A stretch of 64,000 bases of DNA from Lederbergia lenta NBRC 16444 (GTDB lineage Bacteria > Bacillota > Bacilli > Bacillales > Bacillaceae_C): positions 558,001-622,000 of the forward strand of contig NZ_BCVC01000001.1 of NCBI RefSeq assembly GCF_001591545.1, given 5' to 3'. The translations under genes were made by a program, and so were the position numbers. Position 1 is the first letter of the stretch. Every line of letters starts with the position of its first letter. Shown piece by piece: positions 47,477 to 56,921 of the stretch. The notes under the pieces were generated by a model that did not search any database, was not told where the DNA came from, and saw only the letters and a program-made list of their open reading frames with translations.

Positions 47477-48034
47477 ATGAGTGAAATTATAATTCTGTCA
47501 GGAAGTCCATTCGAAAACTCCAGTTCGGAAAGCATTATGAAATATTTAGGAACATTATTAGAGGAAAGAGACATCCGGGTTTCACATATTTCAGTTCGCG
47601 ATGTGCCACACGAAGATTTATTTTTCGCAAAGTTTGATAGCCCAATAGTTGAAAATATTGCATCTCTTATTAGAAATGCAAAAGGTGTTATTATCGGATC
47701 TCCAGTATATAAAGCTGCTTATTCCGGTGTATTAAAAACGTTAATTGATATCCTTCCACAGGATGTATTAGAAGGAAAGCCTGTATTTCCATTAATGACC
47801 GGTGGAAGTAGCTCTCATTTATTAGCACTAGAATATGCATTTAAACCATTACTTGCAACGTTAAAAAGTCATAATTTAAAAGGAGTATATTTAATAGATA
47901 GCCAGATTGACAAAGAGAAGGAGATTCCCATTTTAGATGAAAATACATTGCAAAGAACGCTAAAACAGCTAGATTACTTTATTGAATTTATTCATATGCA
48001 AAACAGATCGATCCCGACGCATTATACAATTTAA
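47477..48034 (+). CDS. SsuE-like NAD(P)H-dependent FMN reductase
   Basis: A 185-residue flavodoxin-fold reductase. The FMN-binding phosphate loop is LSGSPFENSSSESI and a second SsuE hallmark is IIGSPVYKAAYSGVLKTLID. It should supply reduced FMN to the flavin monooxygenase coded right after it. I chose the ATG at 47477, 6 bases after AGAGG; the ATG at 47471 touches that site. Under the SAM riboswitch, so part of sulfur acquisition. Confidence 0.92.
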   Translation: MSEIIILSGSPFENSSSESIMKYLGTLLEERDIRVSHISVRDVPHEDLFFAKFDSPIVENIASLIRNAKGVIIGSPVYKAAYSGVLKTLIDILPQDVLEGKPVFPLMTGGSSSHLLALEYAFKPLLATLKSHNLKGVYLIDSQIDKEKEIPILDENTLQRTLKQLDYFIEFIHMQNRSIPTHYTI

Positions 48035-48079
48035 GCAAGGGAAAATGCAGAGAACTTTATATTAGGGGGAATGAGTATT

Positions 48080-49459
48080 ATGGGGAAAAAGAGAATATAT
48101 CTAAACGCATTTGAAATGAATTGTGTTGGTCATCAATCACCTGGCCTATGGACGCATCCAGAAGACCGGTCCCACCAATACAAAGATAGTGAATACTGGA
48201 TTGAGTTAGCTAGAATTTTAGAAAAAGGACGTTTTGATGCGGTATTTCTTGCTGATGTATTGGGGACTTACGATGTATATAATGGATCAAGAGATGCTGC
48301 TATTCGGCAAGGAGCACAATCACCGGTGAATGACCCGCTACTTGTTGTACCGCTTATGTCGGCAGTAACTAAACATCTTGGTTTTGGTGTAACGGCATCA
48401 GTCAGTCATGAACATCCTTATACTTTCGCACGTAGAATGTCTACGCTTGATCACTTAACAAAAGGAAGAGTTGGCTGGAATATCGTTACCTCTTATCTAA
48501 AAAGTGCTGCCTTAAATATTGGGCAGGAGAAACAAATTAGTCACGATGAACGTTACGATATTGCATCCGAATATTTAGATGTTTGTTATAAGCTTTGGGA
48601 AGGCAGTTGGGAGGATGATGCAGTTAAGGTGGATAAAGAAAATGGTATTTATACTGACCCTAAGAAAGTACATGACATTAACCACGAAGGGAAATATTAT
48701 AAAATTCCTGGTGCACATTTATCAGAGCCCTCCCCACAGCGTACGCCGGTGTTATTCCAAGCTGGTGCCTCAAAGAAAGGGAGAAGTTTTGCAGTTGGAA
48801 ATGCTGAATTAGTGTTTATCGGAGCACCAACAATTAATGCGGCTAAACATACGGTAAAAAAGTTACGTGAGGATGCAGCAAAAGCAGGTCGTAATCCGGA
48901 CGAAATAAAAATTCTTACCATGGTAACTCCGGTAATTGGTAGAACAGAAGAAGAAGCACTGGCAAAATATAAAGAATATCAAAAACATATTAGTTATGAA
49001 GGGGCACTTGCTCTATTTGGAGGATGGACGGGCGTAGATTTAGCTGGCTATGATCTTAATGAGAGTCTTGAATATGTAGAAAACAATGCGATTCGGTCGA
49101 CTTTAGAAAGTTTTACAAAAACAGATCCGGATAAAAAGTGGACAGTGGAAGAGATTGCTAAGTCAATCGGAGTTGGTGGAATGGGAACAGCCGTGGTCGG
49201 CACACCGGAACAAATAGCTGATTCTCTTGAAGAATGGATAGAAGAAGCAGGTGTCGACGGCTTTAACATTGCTTATGCAATATCACCAGGCACATTTAAA
49301 GATTTTGCAGAATATGTCGTTCCAGTTTTGCAAGAAAGAGGTCGTGTACCTAAAGAGTATGAAGGGACCACTTTAAGAGATAACTTATTTGCAAAAGGTG
49401 ATCAGCTGCCAGCACATCACCCAGGAAAGAAGTACAGTAAGGTGAAGCAACCGATTTAA
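48080..49459 (+). CDS. NtaA/DszA-type FMNH2-dependent monooxygenase
   Basis: A 459-residue bacterial luciferase-like TIM barrel of the NtaA/SnaA/DszA/SoxA group, which uses FMNH2 and oxygen to cleave C-S or C-N bonds. Typical parts are FDAVFLADVLGTYDVYNG, SVSHEHPYTFARRMSTLDHL, RVGWNIVTS and SPQRTPVLFQAGASKKGRSFA. The SAM riboswitch and the SsuE-like partner suggest that it opens an organosulfur compound (for example a sulfide, sulfone or S-modified cysteine) to release sulfur; the substrate is unknown. No uptake gene lies in the unit. ATG at 48080 chosen, 10 bases after GGGGG. Confidence 0.9.
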   Translation: MGKKRIYLNAFEMNCVGHQSPGLWTHPEDRSHQYKDSEYWIELARILEKGRFDAVFLADVLGTYDVYNGSRDAAIRQGAQSPVNDPLLVVPLMSAVTKHLGFGVTASVSHEHPYTFARRMSTLDHLTKGRVGWNIVTSYLKSAALNIGQEKQISHDERYDIASEYLDVCYKLWEGSWEDDAVKVDKENGIYTDPKKVHDINHEGKYYKIPGAHLSEPSPQRTPVLFQAGASKKGRSFAVGNAELVFIGAPTINAAKHTVKKLREDAAKAGRNPDEIKILTMVTPVIGRTEEEALAKYKEYQKHISYEGALALFGGWTGVDLAGYDLNESLEYVENNAIRSTLESFTKTDPDKKWTVEEIAKSIGVGGMGTAVVGTPEQIADSLEEWIEEAGVDGFNIAYAISPGTFKDFAEYVVPVLQERGRVPKEYEGTTLRDNLFAKGDQLPAHHPGKKYSKVKQPI

Positions 49460-49501
49460 TAAGATATAGACAATTTCGTTGTTGAATGTAATTATAAACT
49501 C

Positions 49502-49545
49502 TGACGATTAAAAGCCTGGCTAATTAGGCTTTTAATCGTTTTTTA
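49502..49545. terminator. Terminator shared by the monooxygenase gene and sda
   Basis: CGATTAAAAGCCT and AGGCTTTTAATCG surround an 8-base loop and are followed by TTTTTT. The right arm overlaps the sda stop codon on the minus strand. Confidence 0.9.
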
Positions 49546-49666
49546 CTGTTAATAAATCCCGCCTTTTTAATTCACCTTCTAAGATCAGTAAAAAATCTTG
49601 ATCAATTTTCAATCTCTTTGCTTTCTCATATGTATGTAATAATTCTTTATTTGTAAGTTGCTTCAT
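49532..49666 (-). CDS. sda: Sporulation histidine kinase inhibitor Sda
   Basis: A 44-residue helical-hairpin protein that I found by reading the minus strand: it starts MKQLTNKELLHTYEKAKRLK, then IDQDFLLILEGELKRRDLL. This fits the Sda pattern, in which a short start (L-S/T-xx-L-L) leads to FxxLIExEIKRR. Sda blocks the sporulation kinases KinA/KinB when replication is disturbed. GGAGG lies 14 bases upstream of the ATG, a long spacing. I see no DnaA boxes upstream, although B. subtilis sda has them. It is convergent with the monooxygenase unit. Confidence 0.85.
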   Translation of the reverse strand: MKQLTNKELLHTYEKAKRLKIDQDFLLILEGELKRRDLLTVKND

Positions 49667-50343
49667 ATAAGCTTTCTAATCCTCCTTCACTAACATAATA
49701 CTAATATCCAATACTGAATGTATTTAAACATATGAATAGTTGTTAAGTGTAAATGTGTAATGCAAAAAAAAGGAAATATTGAACAATATTTAATAAGCTT
49801 CATAGCCCACCGTAGTCGGAATAAAGTCTGCAAGAGTTATTGATAGTTTTTAATTTCTGCTTATACAAAAAAGGAAGAATAATAAAAGGGCTCACTTCAG
49901 AAGTGTATTTTTTGGAAATAAATTAATCAGAATAGGTTGACAGTTATAAAAATATTTGAGAAGATGTACGCGTGTACATACTATCAGAAATGTATCTATT
50001 CTAAGGAGCAAGCAATTCTTATAAAAGTATAAAATTTCAAGAGACGTCACAATTTAATGTAAGCGCTACCTATAAGGGTTATTAACTTTATCGCTCTCAT
50101 TTATGATTACTATCTTTTCTGTAATTCCAATATATAAGATGTTTGTTATTGGTTCAAATGAAACATCACAATAAATTTCCGCTGTTGGTCTTATTGAGGG
50201 TGCAGTAAAGAGGTAAATCGATTAAGGTTTTACACAATTATGTAAGGTTTGTTAAAAATATAAGGAAAGCTTTCCGAATTTGGAATTAGCTTTCTTCTTT
50301 TATTGTTTAAGATAGGGATTTGTAAAGTTGTAGGAGTGTTTCT
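49667..50343. other. Long intergenic region with decayed-gene traces before the MFS gene
   Basis: About 680 bases without an intact gene. It holds a TTGACA (49937-49942), a small inverted repeat TGTAC-GCGT-GTACA (49965-49978), a cre-like site at 50058-50071, and a short frame at 50103-50220. That frame reads IPIYKMFVIGSNETSQ, stop, ISAVGLIEGAVKR, and looks like the start of a sugar ABC permease interrupted by a stop. The permease reading is weak. Confidence 0.4.
50058..50071. promoter_or_regulatory. cre-like/LacI-type operator candidate upstream of the MFS gene
   Basis: TGTAAGCGCTACCT fits the CcpA cre pattern TGWAANCGNTNWCA at 12 of 14 positions. It shares AAGCGCT with sites at 52898 and 55943. 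Confidence 0.4.
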
Positions 50344-51525
50344 ATGAAAACATCTGGAAAAGTATTGTTTTATGCAGTGACAATGATGTATTGGTTTTCG
50401 ATGTATACCTATGTCCCAATACTCTCCCTATATGTAGAACATCTTGGTGGATCTATTTTTATGATCGGTCTAGTAGTTGGGAGCTACGGTTTTACTCAGC
50501 TTCTTGTTCGTATTCCGTTAGGAATTTGGTCAGACCGGATTAGTAAGCGCAGGATATTCATTATTACAGGAATTGCTTGTGCGGTATTAAGCAGTTTAGG
50601 TTTAGCATGGACCGAAAATATTTGGATGATTTTTGGTTTTCGTTCACTTGCTGGTATAGCTGCTGCAAGCTGGGTGGCATTTACAGTTTTATTCGCAAGT
50701 TATTTTGAGCCTGATGAGGCACCAAAAGCAATGGGAATCATTAGTTTCTATACAAGTATTGGGCAGATGGCTGCTACGACAATTGGTGGATTTTTAGCTG
50801 ATTATATTAGTTGGAGTGCTCCGTTTTATATGGGAGCTCTGGTTGGACTCATAGGTTTAATTCTTGCTTTGAAACTTGTGGAGAAGCAGACCGAGGTTAA
50901 AAAGAAACCCGTTGAAGTGAAAGAGCTTATGAAAATGGGCGGGGAAAAGTTATTATTATCAGTTTCATTACTAGCTATTATCGTCCAATGTATCACGTTT
51001 ACAACTATGTTTGGTTTTACACCGCTACATGCAGTAGCCTTAGGAGCGTCCAATGCTGGTTTAAGTATTTTAACTTTATTATCTACCTTGCCAAATGCAA
51101 TAGCTGGGTACATGAGTGGAAGTTTCTTTGTTCGAAGAATTGGTGAAAGGCAAACTGTTTTGCTTGGGTTTTTAGTTGCTGCGACTTGCACGATCATTCT
51201 GCCTTTTACAACTAGCTTTACTTTACTAATAATTACTCAGGCATTTAATGGTTTTGCGCAAGGATTAATGATGCCTGTGCTGATGGGGCTAGCCATTCAA
51301 TCAGTAAATGAAGAAAGAAGGGCCTCCGCTATGGGTTTTTTTCAGTCATTATATTCACTTGGGATGTTTGGAGGACCTTTTATCGCAGGGTGGATTGGAG
51401 AGTGGGTAAGTCTTTCAACAGGTTTTATTATGATTGGTGGATTAAGTTTTATTGGATCTATTTTAGCATACAAGTGGCTGCCAAACAGTAGTATAAAGCT
51501 TAATAACAATTCCTTATCCCAGTGA
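50344..51525 (+). CDS. MFS transporter
   Basis: A 393-residue major facilitator with about 12 membrane segments. The motif-A-like loop between helices 2 and 3 is PLGIWSDRISKRR, and the central loop carries VKKKPVEVKELMKMGGEK. The second half has GFAQGLMMPVLMGLAIQSV. It resembles the drug/sugar proton antiporter branch, but no substrate can be named. It opens the accessory carbohydrate island and is followed 300 bases later by a Gfo/Idh enzyme, so sugar or sugar-acid movement is possible. The gap 51526-51824 shows no terminator that I trust. Confidence 0.85.
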   Translation: MKTSGKVLFYAVTMMYWFSMYTYVPILSLYVEHLGGSIFMIGLVVGSYGFTQLLVRIPLGIWSDRISKRRIFIITGIACAVLSSLGLAWTENIWMIFGFRSLAGIAAASWVAFTVLFASYFEPDEAPKAMGIISFYTSIGQMAATTIGGFLADYISWSAPFYMGALVGLIGLILALKLVEKQTEVKKKPVEVKELMKMGGEKLLLSVSLLAIIVQCITFTTMFGFTPLHAVALGASNAGLSILTLLSTLPNAIAGYMSGSFFVRRIGERQTVLLGFLVAATCTIILPFTTSFTLLIITQAFNGFAQGLMMPVLMGLAIQSVNEERRASAMGFFQSLYSLGMFGGPFIAGWIGEWVSLSTGFIMIGGLSFIGSILAYKWLPNSSIKLNNNSLSQ

Positions 51526-51824
51526 ATCTCCAATAAGTCTAGAAAATAATAGCAGGTTATTAATTCTTTTGTACTCACTGAATTACCTGAAAAACAAAGT
51601 GACTCTTAACAGATTTCTTAAAGGAAGACGTTTATACAAACGATATTCAATCAAAGAATTACTAATAAAATCCCTATTAATATGTTTATTGCCCATATTG
51701 TCTCTTGTTGCTGTTTTACTAATTTAAAGCATATAAAGGAAAGTCTTGCATATACTTTGAAATGGTGAATGCTGTATAAATATATAATTCTATTGAAAGT
51801 AGGATTATTTAGGGGTGGAGAGTT

Positions 51825-52811
51825 GTGGACAAGATTCGTATAGGAATAATTGGAACTGGAGGAATTGCTCATTGGCATGCAAGGCAATTAACGGAGTTAG
51901 ATTATGTGGAAATTTGTGCGATTACAGATCCAAGTACAGATAATAGAGAGAGTATCATTTCAGACTATCACTTAGATGGAGTTAGACAGTTTGTGGAACA
52001 TAGGGAAATGCTAGAAAATACAGAACTTGATGCTGTAGTCATCTGTTCACCACATACACTTCATTTTCAGCAAGCGATGGATGCGATGTCTAGTGGTTGC
52101 CATGTTTTGCTTGAAAAGCCGATGGCCTGTTCCGAAGAGGAGGCACAAAAATTAATCGACACTGCGGAAAAGTTGAAAAAAGTTCTTCAAGTTTCCTATC
52201 AACGTCATTTTCAACCTGAGTTTTTATTTATCCGCGATGCGATTGCTAGTGGAGAGATTGGAAAGTTAACTTCCGTAACCGCCTCACTTTATCAAGAATG
52301 GGGACAAGGAACAACAGGATCATGGCGTCAAAAACCAGCTTTATCTGGGGGCGGAATGTTAATGGATTCAGGGAGTCATATAGTGGACGTGCTTTTATGG
52401 ACGACTGGATTATCTCCAGAAAAAGTGACGACTCAAATGCAACAACACCATTCACCTGTTGAACTAGATTCTTTTACATCCATAAGATTTGAGAATAATG
52501 TTGTCGCCGGTTTAAATATTGTTGGTTACGCCCCATGTTGGCATGAAACATATATATTCTGTGGGGATAACGGAGGTATTTTCTACGACAATGGAAAAGT
52601 CACTATCCGCAGACTAGGTGAAGAACCAATTATACCAAAGCTTCCGGAGCAGACAACGAATCAAGATAAAAGCTTTATTGATGCGATCCTTGGTAAACAC
52701 GAAGTCATGGTACCAGGCCAATTTGCTAAGGAAGTAGTCAAGCTAACAGAAATGATCTATGAAGCTGCAGGCTATGAACCATTAAAGAGTGGTAAATCAA
52801 GTTTGATTTAG
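51825..52811 (+). CDS. Gfo/Idh/MocA family oxidoreductase 1
   Basis: A 328-residue NAD(P)-dependent sugar oxidoreductase. N-terminal Rossmann motif IGIIGTGGIAHWHARQL, the family's HVLLEKPMACSEEEAQ loop (Glu-Lys-Pro), and the C-terminal substrate domain with GGGMLMDSGSHIVDVLLW, where Asp and His are the likely catalytic pair. Members act on inositols, glucose-6-phosphate-like sugars and glycosides. GTG start after AGGGGTGGAG. Only ~36% as far as I can see by eye is shared with the second Gfo/Idh gene at 60284, so they are not a recent duplication. Confidence 0.9.
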   Translation: MDKIRIGIIGTGGIAHWHARQLTELDYVEICAITDPSTDNRESIISDYHLDGVRQFVEHREMLENTELDAVVICSPHTLHFQQAMDAMSSGCHVLLEKPMACSEEEAQKLIDTAEKLKKVLQVSYQRHFQPEFLFIRDAIASGEIGKLTSVTASLYQEWGQGTTGSWRQKPALSGGGMLMDSGSHIVDVLLWTTGLSPEKVTTQMQQHHSPVELDSFTSIRFENNVVAGLNIVGYAPCWHETYIFCGDNGGIFYDNGKVTIRRLGEEPIIPKLPEQTTNQDKSFIDAILGKHEVMVPGQFAKEVVKLTEMIYEAAGYEPLKSGKSSLI

Positions 52812-52897
52812 TCGCTCAATTGAAATAGTATAAATATATTTTCTTATAAATGAAATCCATTGATCATAAGTAAAGAGGGGTAAATCAGAGAAAATCG

Positions 52898-52911
52898 AGC
52901 AAGCGCTATGA
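52898..52911. promoter_or_regulatory. cre-like/LacI-type operator candidate upstream of the aldo/keto reductase
   Basis: AGCAAGCGCTATGA, 11 of 14 to the cre pattern, about 40 bases before the start codon and close to the TATGAT and GATATAAAG stretches. Confidence 0.35.
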
Positions 52912-52951
52912 TATAAAGTTATATATAGAATAAAGAAGGGGAGATTACAGA

Positions 52952-53779
52952 ATGATAAAAAATTTACAAGATACAACAGTTCTACACAATGGAGTAGAAA
53001 TGCCATGGTTCGGTCTTGGTGTATGGAAAGTGGAAGATGGTAACGAAGTAATGAATGCCGTAAAAACAGCCCTTAATTATGGATATCGCAGTATTGATAC
53101 CGCAGCGGCATATAGGAATGAAGAAGGTGTCGGTAAAGGAATTAGAGATTCTGGGCTGTCACGTGAAATGATTTTTATTACTTCTAAAGTGGCAAATGAT
53201 GACCAAGGATATGAATCAACTTTACAGGCTTGTGATGAGAGTTTGAATAGACTTGGTTTAGATTATCTTGATCTCTACTTAGTTCATTGGCCAGTGCCAG
53301 GGAAGTATACAGATACGTGGAGAGCGTTGGAAAAGCTTTATAAAGATGGGAAAGTTAGAGCTATCGGAGTAAGTAATTTCCATGTTCACCATCTAGATTC
53401 ATTGAAAGATGCGGAAATAAAGCCAATGGTTAATCAGATAGAATTTCATCCGTTATTATCACAAATAGACTTACGCTCCTATTGTAAAAAGAATGGGATA
53501 CAAATAGAGTCATGGTCTCCCCTTATGCAAGGAAAACTTTTGGATAATCAGTTATTGATTGAAATTGGAGATAAATATAACAAAACACCTGCTCAAATAA
53601 TTCTTCGATGGAATATACAAAATCAAGTTGTAACGATTCCAAAATCTGTTAAGGAGCACCGAATCGTCGAAAATGCTGATATCTTTGATTTTGAATTAAC
53701 TACTGAAGATGTGAACAGGATTAATGGATTAAATCGAAATAGGCGGATTGGCGCCGATCCTGATAATAGGACATATTAA
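52952..53779 (+). CDS. Aldo/keto reductase (YvgN-like)
   Basis: A 275-residue NADPH-dependent AKR. The catalytic tetrad is visible: Asp in [10 protein letters not shown], Tyr in the same stretch, Lys in FITSKVAND and His in [10 protein letters not shown]. The start [27 protein letters not shown]-like region and [21 protein letters not shown] closely resemble B. subtilis YvgN, a glyoxal/methylglyoxal reductase, but in this island it could also reduce a keto- or aldo-sugar. GGGGAG precedes the ATG. Confidence 0.93.
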   Translation: MIKNLQDTTVLHNGVEMPWFGLGVWKVEDGNEVMNAVKTALNYGYRSIDTAAAYRNEEGVGKGIRDSGLSREMIFITSKVANDDQGYESTLQACDESLNRLGLDYLDLYLVHWPVPGKYTDTWRALEKLYKDGKVRAIGVSNFHVHHLDSLKDAEIKPMVNQIEFHPLLSQIDLRSYCKKNGIQIESWSPLMQGKLLDNQLLIEIGDKYNKTPAQIILRWNIQNQVVTIPKSVKEHRIVENADIFDFELTTEDVNRINGLNRNRRIGADPDNRTY

Positions 53780-53932
53780 TACGTAATTCATAGTTATGGG
53801 TCGAAAAAAGTGTATCAGAATTATTCTGTAAATATTTAATGAAGGTTTATATGAAATAAGAAGAAGGATTTTAGATAGTTTTATCGAAAAGGAAGAGAGA
53901 GTTGGACTTTATTATAGGGGGAAATTTGCAAA

Positions 53933-54781
53933 ATGATTAAAGGATTAAGCACAGCAGGGATTGGCGAAGTGAAAAATGTAGAGGAACTTGTACTTCTTGC
54001 TTCAGATAATGGGTTTGGTGTCATTGATTCATCAGGGCAGGAATTAAGAGATTTTATTGGAGAAAAAGGGTTAGAGGAAGCGAAAGCGTTTTTACAAAAG
54101 CATCAAGTGAAAATTGGTTCGATTGGGTTAGCTGTTGAGTGGAGACAAACAGAAGAACAGTTTAGAGAGGGTTTAGGGACGTTGGTAGAAGATGCAAAAA
54201 CAGCTGCTGAGTTTGGATGTACAAGCTGCTGTACATATGTTCTTCCAGCTACAGATTATAATGCAGCACATTTTATGGCTTTAGCGACGAAACGCTTAAG
54301 ATTATGTGCACAAATATTAAAAGAATATGGAGTGAATCTTGGTCTTGAATATGTTGGACCTCACCACTTAAGAACAACTTGGAAAAACCCATTCATTTGG
54401 GATCTGCACTCTACTCTTGATTGGATAGAGGCAATTGGTGAGCCGAATGTTGGTTTATTACTAGATAGCTATCATTGGTATACAGCTGAGGAAACATACG
54501 AGGATCTTATTGCTTTACAACCATCACAAATTACACATGTTCATCTCAACGATGCAAAAGATATACCAATCGAAGATGTATTAGATAATGATCGCTTATA
54601 TCCAGGTGAAGGTGTGATTGATTTAGTGGGCTTTTTGAAAGCGCTGAATAAAATTGGTTATAAAGGACCGGTTGTGCAGGAAATTCTAACAAAAGAACCT
54701 TTAAGAGAATCGAACAAAGTTTTAGCAGAAAAGTCTGGGAAGGCGTTCGCACAGGTTTTTGCTTCTGCTGAAATAAATTAG
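53933..54781 (+). CDS. Xylose-isomerase-like TIM barrel (sugar isomerase/epimerase) 1
   Basis: A 282-residue TIM barrel of the AP-endonuclease-2/xylose-isomerase-like family. The four usual metal ligands can be placed as Glu in GLEYVGPHH, Asp in LLLDSYHWY, His in THVHLNDAKD and Glu in PVVQEILTKE. IolE, IolH and IolI of inositol catabolism and many sugar epimerases have this fold. It also has a CCTYVLPATDYNA segment that is not general. GGGGGAAA precedes the ATG. The exact reaction is unknown. Confidence 0.88.
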   Translation: MIKGLSTAGIGEVKNVEELVLLASDNGFGVIDSSGQELRDFIGEKGLEEAKAFLQKHQVKIGSIGLAVEWRQTEEQFREGLGTLVEDAKTAAEFGCTSCCTYVLPATDYNAAHFMALATKRLRLCAQILKEYGVNLGLEYVGPHHLRTTWKNPFIWDLHSTLDWIEAIGEPNVGLLLDSYHWYTAEETYEDLIALQPSQITHVHLNDAKDIPIEDVLDNDRLYPGEGVIDLVGFLKALNKIGYKGPVVQEILTKEPLRESNKVLAEKSGKAFAQVFASAEIN

Positions 54782-54902
54782 TTGTATGTAGTAGACGCAT
54801 AATTTATTTATGCGTCTATCTAAAATAGATACATAGGGGAGTTCATAATAAACATATATGGATGACTGCCATGATTAAAAATAAAAAAAGGATAGGTGAG
54901 AT

Positions 54903-55694
54903 ATGAAATTTGGATGTTGTGCAAATATTGACCAAGCTGAAAATATACATGCAGCAGGATTTGATTTTATAGAATGTACGGTGATATCTTTAGAACCTGA
55001 AAAAAGTGATAATGAATTCGGATCAGTATTAAATAGATATCAAAACACCCCCCTTCCAATTGAAGTATGTAATGTTTTTTTACCAGGAGACATGAAAATT
55101 GTTGGCGAAACCGTCAATCATAACAGGATAAAAACATATATAGAAAAGGCACTAGCTCGGGTTAAACAAATTGGAGCTGATACGATTGTATTTGGAAGTG
55201 GTGGGGCTCGAACGATTCCAAGTGGTTTTTCTCACAATAGAGCGGAAGATCAAATGTTACAGTTTCTAAATTTGGTTGCTGATTACGCAGAACCATTAGA
55301 TCTTACAATTGTGATTGAACCTTTAAATAAAAAAGAGAGTAATATGATCAACAGTGTGCGTGAAGCACAGGATTTCGCAGAGTTAATAAATCGTAAATCT
55401 ATTCAAGTGTTAGCAGACTTTTATCATATGGATGAGGAAAATGAATCGTTAGAAAATATGGTTTTAGCGCAAAAGTATTTGAAACATGTTCATGTAGCGG
55501 ATACTGGACGCTTGGCGCCCGGGACAGGTAACTACCCGTATGAACGCTTTGTTGATGATTTAAAACGAGCGAACTACAGTGGTCGTGTTTCAATTGAGTG
55601 TAAGTGGAATGATTTTCAAAATGAATTAACTGGCGCAAGAGAGTATCTTAAGGCATGTTTCAGCTCCCATACGGTGCAACGGGAATATGAATAA
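54903..55694 (+). CDS. Xylose-isomerase-like TIM barrel (epimerase-like) 2
   Basis: A 263-residue TIM barrel with metal ligands as Glu in IVIEPLNKKESNMINS, Asp in LADFYHMDEENE, His in KHVHVADTGRLAPGTG and Glu in SIECKWNDF. The GGARTIPSGF loop and EPLNKKE are close to D-tagatose/D-psicose 3-epimerase-type proteins, so a keto-sugar epimerase is a fair guess. It is not close in sequence to the neighbouring barrel genes. Start ATG at 54903 with TAGGTGAG upstream. Confidence 0.87.
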   Translation: MKFGCCANIDQAENIHAAGFDFIECTVISLEPEKSDNEFGSVLNRYQNTPLPIEVCNVFLPGDMKIVGETVNHNRIKTYIEKALARVKQIGADTIVFGSGGARTIPSGFSHNRAEDQMLQFLNLVADYAEPLDLTIVIEPLNKKESNMINSVREAQDFAELINRKSIQVLADFYHMDEENESLENMVLAQKYLKHVHVADTGRLAPGTGNYPYERFVDDLKRANYSGRVSIECKWNDFQNELTGAREYLKACFSSHTVQREYE

Positions 55695-55942
55695 AAATGA
55701 ATGATATGAAAAAGTATGGTTGTTACTAGAAATTTTTATACAAGATATCCCGTAGATGGTATAGTTCCCTAAAATTGTATCGGAGGTTTATAAAGTTTAA
55801 TGAACATTAGAATAACAAAGAGCAATTAGAGTAAAGGAAAACATATAATTCAGCAAGACCAGTCATATAGAAAATTCGAAATATTGGTATAGTATTATAA
55901 TTAATAAGTGTTTAACAAGGAACAAATTTTTTTGTTAATAAG

Positions 55943-55956
55943 ATTAAGCGCTTTCA
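55943..55956. promoter_or_regulatory. cre-like/LacI-type operator candidate upstream of the ABC transporter genes
   Basis: ATTAAGCGCTTTCA, 12 of 14 to the cre pattern, about 40 bases after a TATAAT (55896-55901) and 38 bases before the first permease gene. A repressor here would act as a roadblock. Confidence 0.5.
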
Positions 55957-55993
55957 ATAAGGGGAGATTTTAAAGAGAGAGGGGAATACAGCA

Positions 55994-56902
55994 ATGCAGG
56001 CACAACTTAATTTAAAAGTAGAAAGGAATGTAAAGAAACAACGTAATAAATCACAGTATATTTGGTATATTTTTTTACTTCCGACCTTATTAGGAATCTT
56101 ACTTTTTATGGTATATCCCATTTTTGAATCTTTAAGATTAAGCTTCTATAACTCTAATGGAACAATAGAAACCTTTACTGGACTTAATAATTTTAAAAGA
56201 GTACTAACATCAGGCGACTTTTGGAACTCAGTATGGAATACCTTTTATATTGGCATATTTCAAATTTGTATCACTGTTCCTTTAGGTTTTATTTTTGCAT
56301 CTTTGATTAATTTAGTGTCGAAGGGGCAAAACATTTTAAAGGTAATTTACTTTTTGCCAAATGTAACATCGATTGTTGCTGCATCAATGATATTTGCTTT
56401 TGTTCTTCATCCAGAAATGGGTATTATGAACTTTGTGCTTGCTAAGTTAGGTCTGCCAACATCTACATGGTTATCAGACCCGTCGACAGCAAAGTGGGCC
56501 GTAATTTTATTATCAATTTGGCATTGGATTGGCTTTGTTATTATTATTTGTTTAGCCAACTTACAATCGATATCCTCTGAAATGTATGAAGCGGCAAAAA
56601 TCGATGGAGCAAGTGGTATTCAACAATGGATGTTTATTACAATTCCAAACATGTCGGGAACATTTGCCTTTTTGCTTATTACCGGATGGATAGGTGCTTT
56701 ACAAAGATTCAACGAAGTTTACGTATTAGGAGGTCCTAGTGGAAGTCCTGCCCGCTCTATACAAACAATGGGAGCTTTCATCTATGAACGAGGATTTACT
56801 GGTTTTGAATTTGGGATTGCGTCTGCAGCAACGTATATTATGTTTATGATCATTCTTGTTTTTACGTTTATTAATCTAAAAATTTCGAAGATGAAAATAT
56901 AA
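55994..56902 (+). CDS. CUT1-type sugar ABC permease (MalF-like)
   Basis: A 302-residue inner-membrane permease with six membrane helices. The start has a basic cytoplasmic head (KVERNVKKQRNKSQ), then YIFLLPTLLGILLFMVYPI, and the conserved EAA loop is EMYEAAKIDGASGIQQWMFITIPNM. This is the MalF/LacF side of a carbohydrate importer. It leads the unit permease-permease-binding protein. No ATPase is coded here; a shared MsmX-type ATPase probably drives it. Confidence 0.94.
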   Translation: MQAQLNLKVERNVKKQRNKSQYIWYIFLLPTLLGILLFMVYPIFESLRLSFYNSNGTIETFTGLNNFKRVLTSGDFWNSVWNTFYIGIFQICITVPLGFIFASLINLVSKGQNILKVIYFLPNVTSIVAASMIFAFVLHPEMGIMNFVLAKLGLPTSTWLSDPSTAKWAVILLSIWHWIGFVIIICLANLQSISSEMYEAAKIDGASGIQQWMFITIPNMSGTFAFLLITGWIGALQRFNEVYVLGGPSGSPARSIQTMGAFIYERGFTGFEFGIASAATYIMFMIILVFTFINLKISKMKI

Positions 56903-56921
56903 AATAGGGAGTAGGTATACG

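Noticed and set aside
49965-49978. TGTAC-GCGT-GTACA inverted repeat as an operator
   Set aside because: Only 5-base arms and not placed at a clear promoter or gene start.
53933-55694. TIM barrels 1 and 2 as a tandem duplication
   Set aside because: Their metal-site phrases and lengths differ clearly, so they are separate branches of one superfamily.
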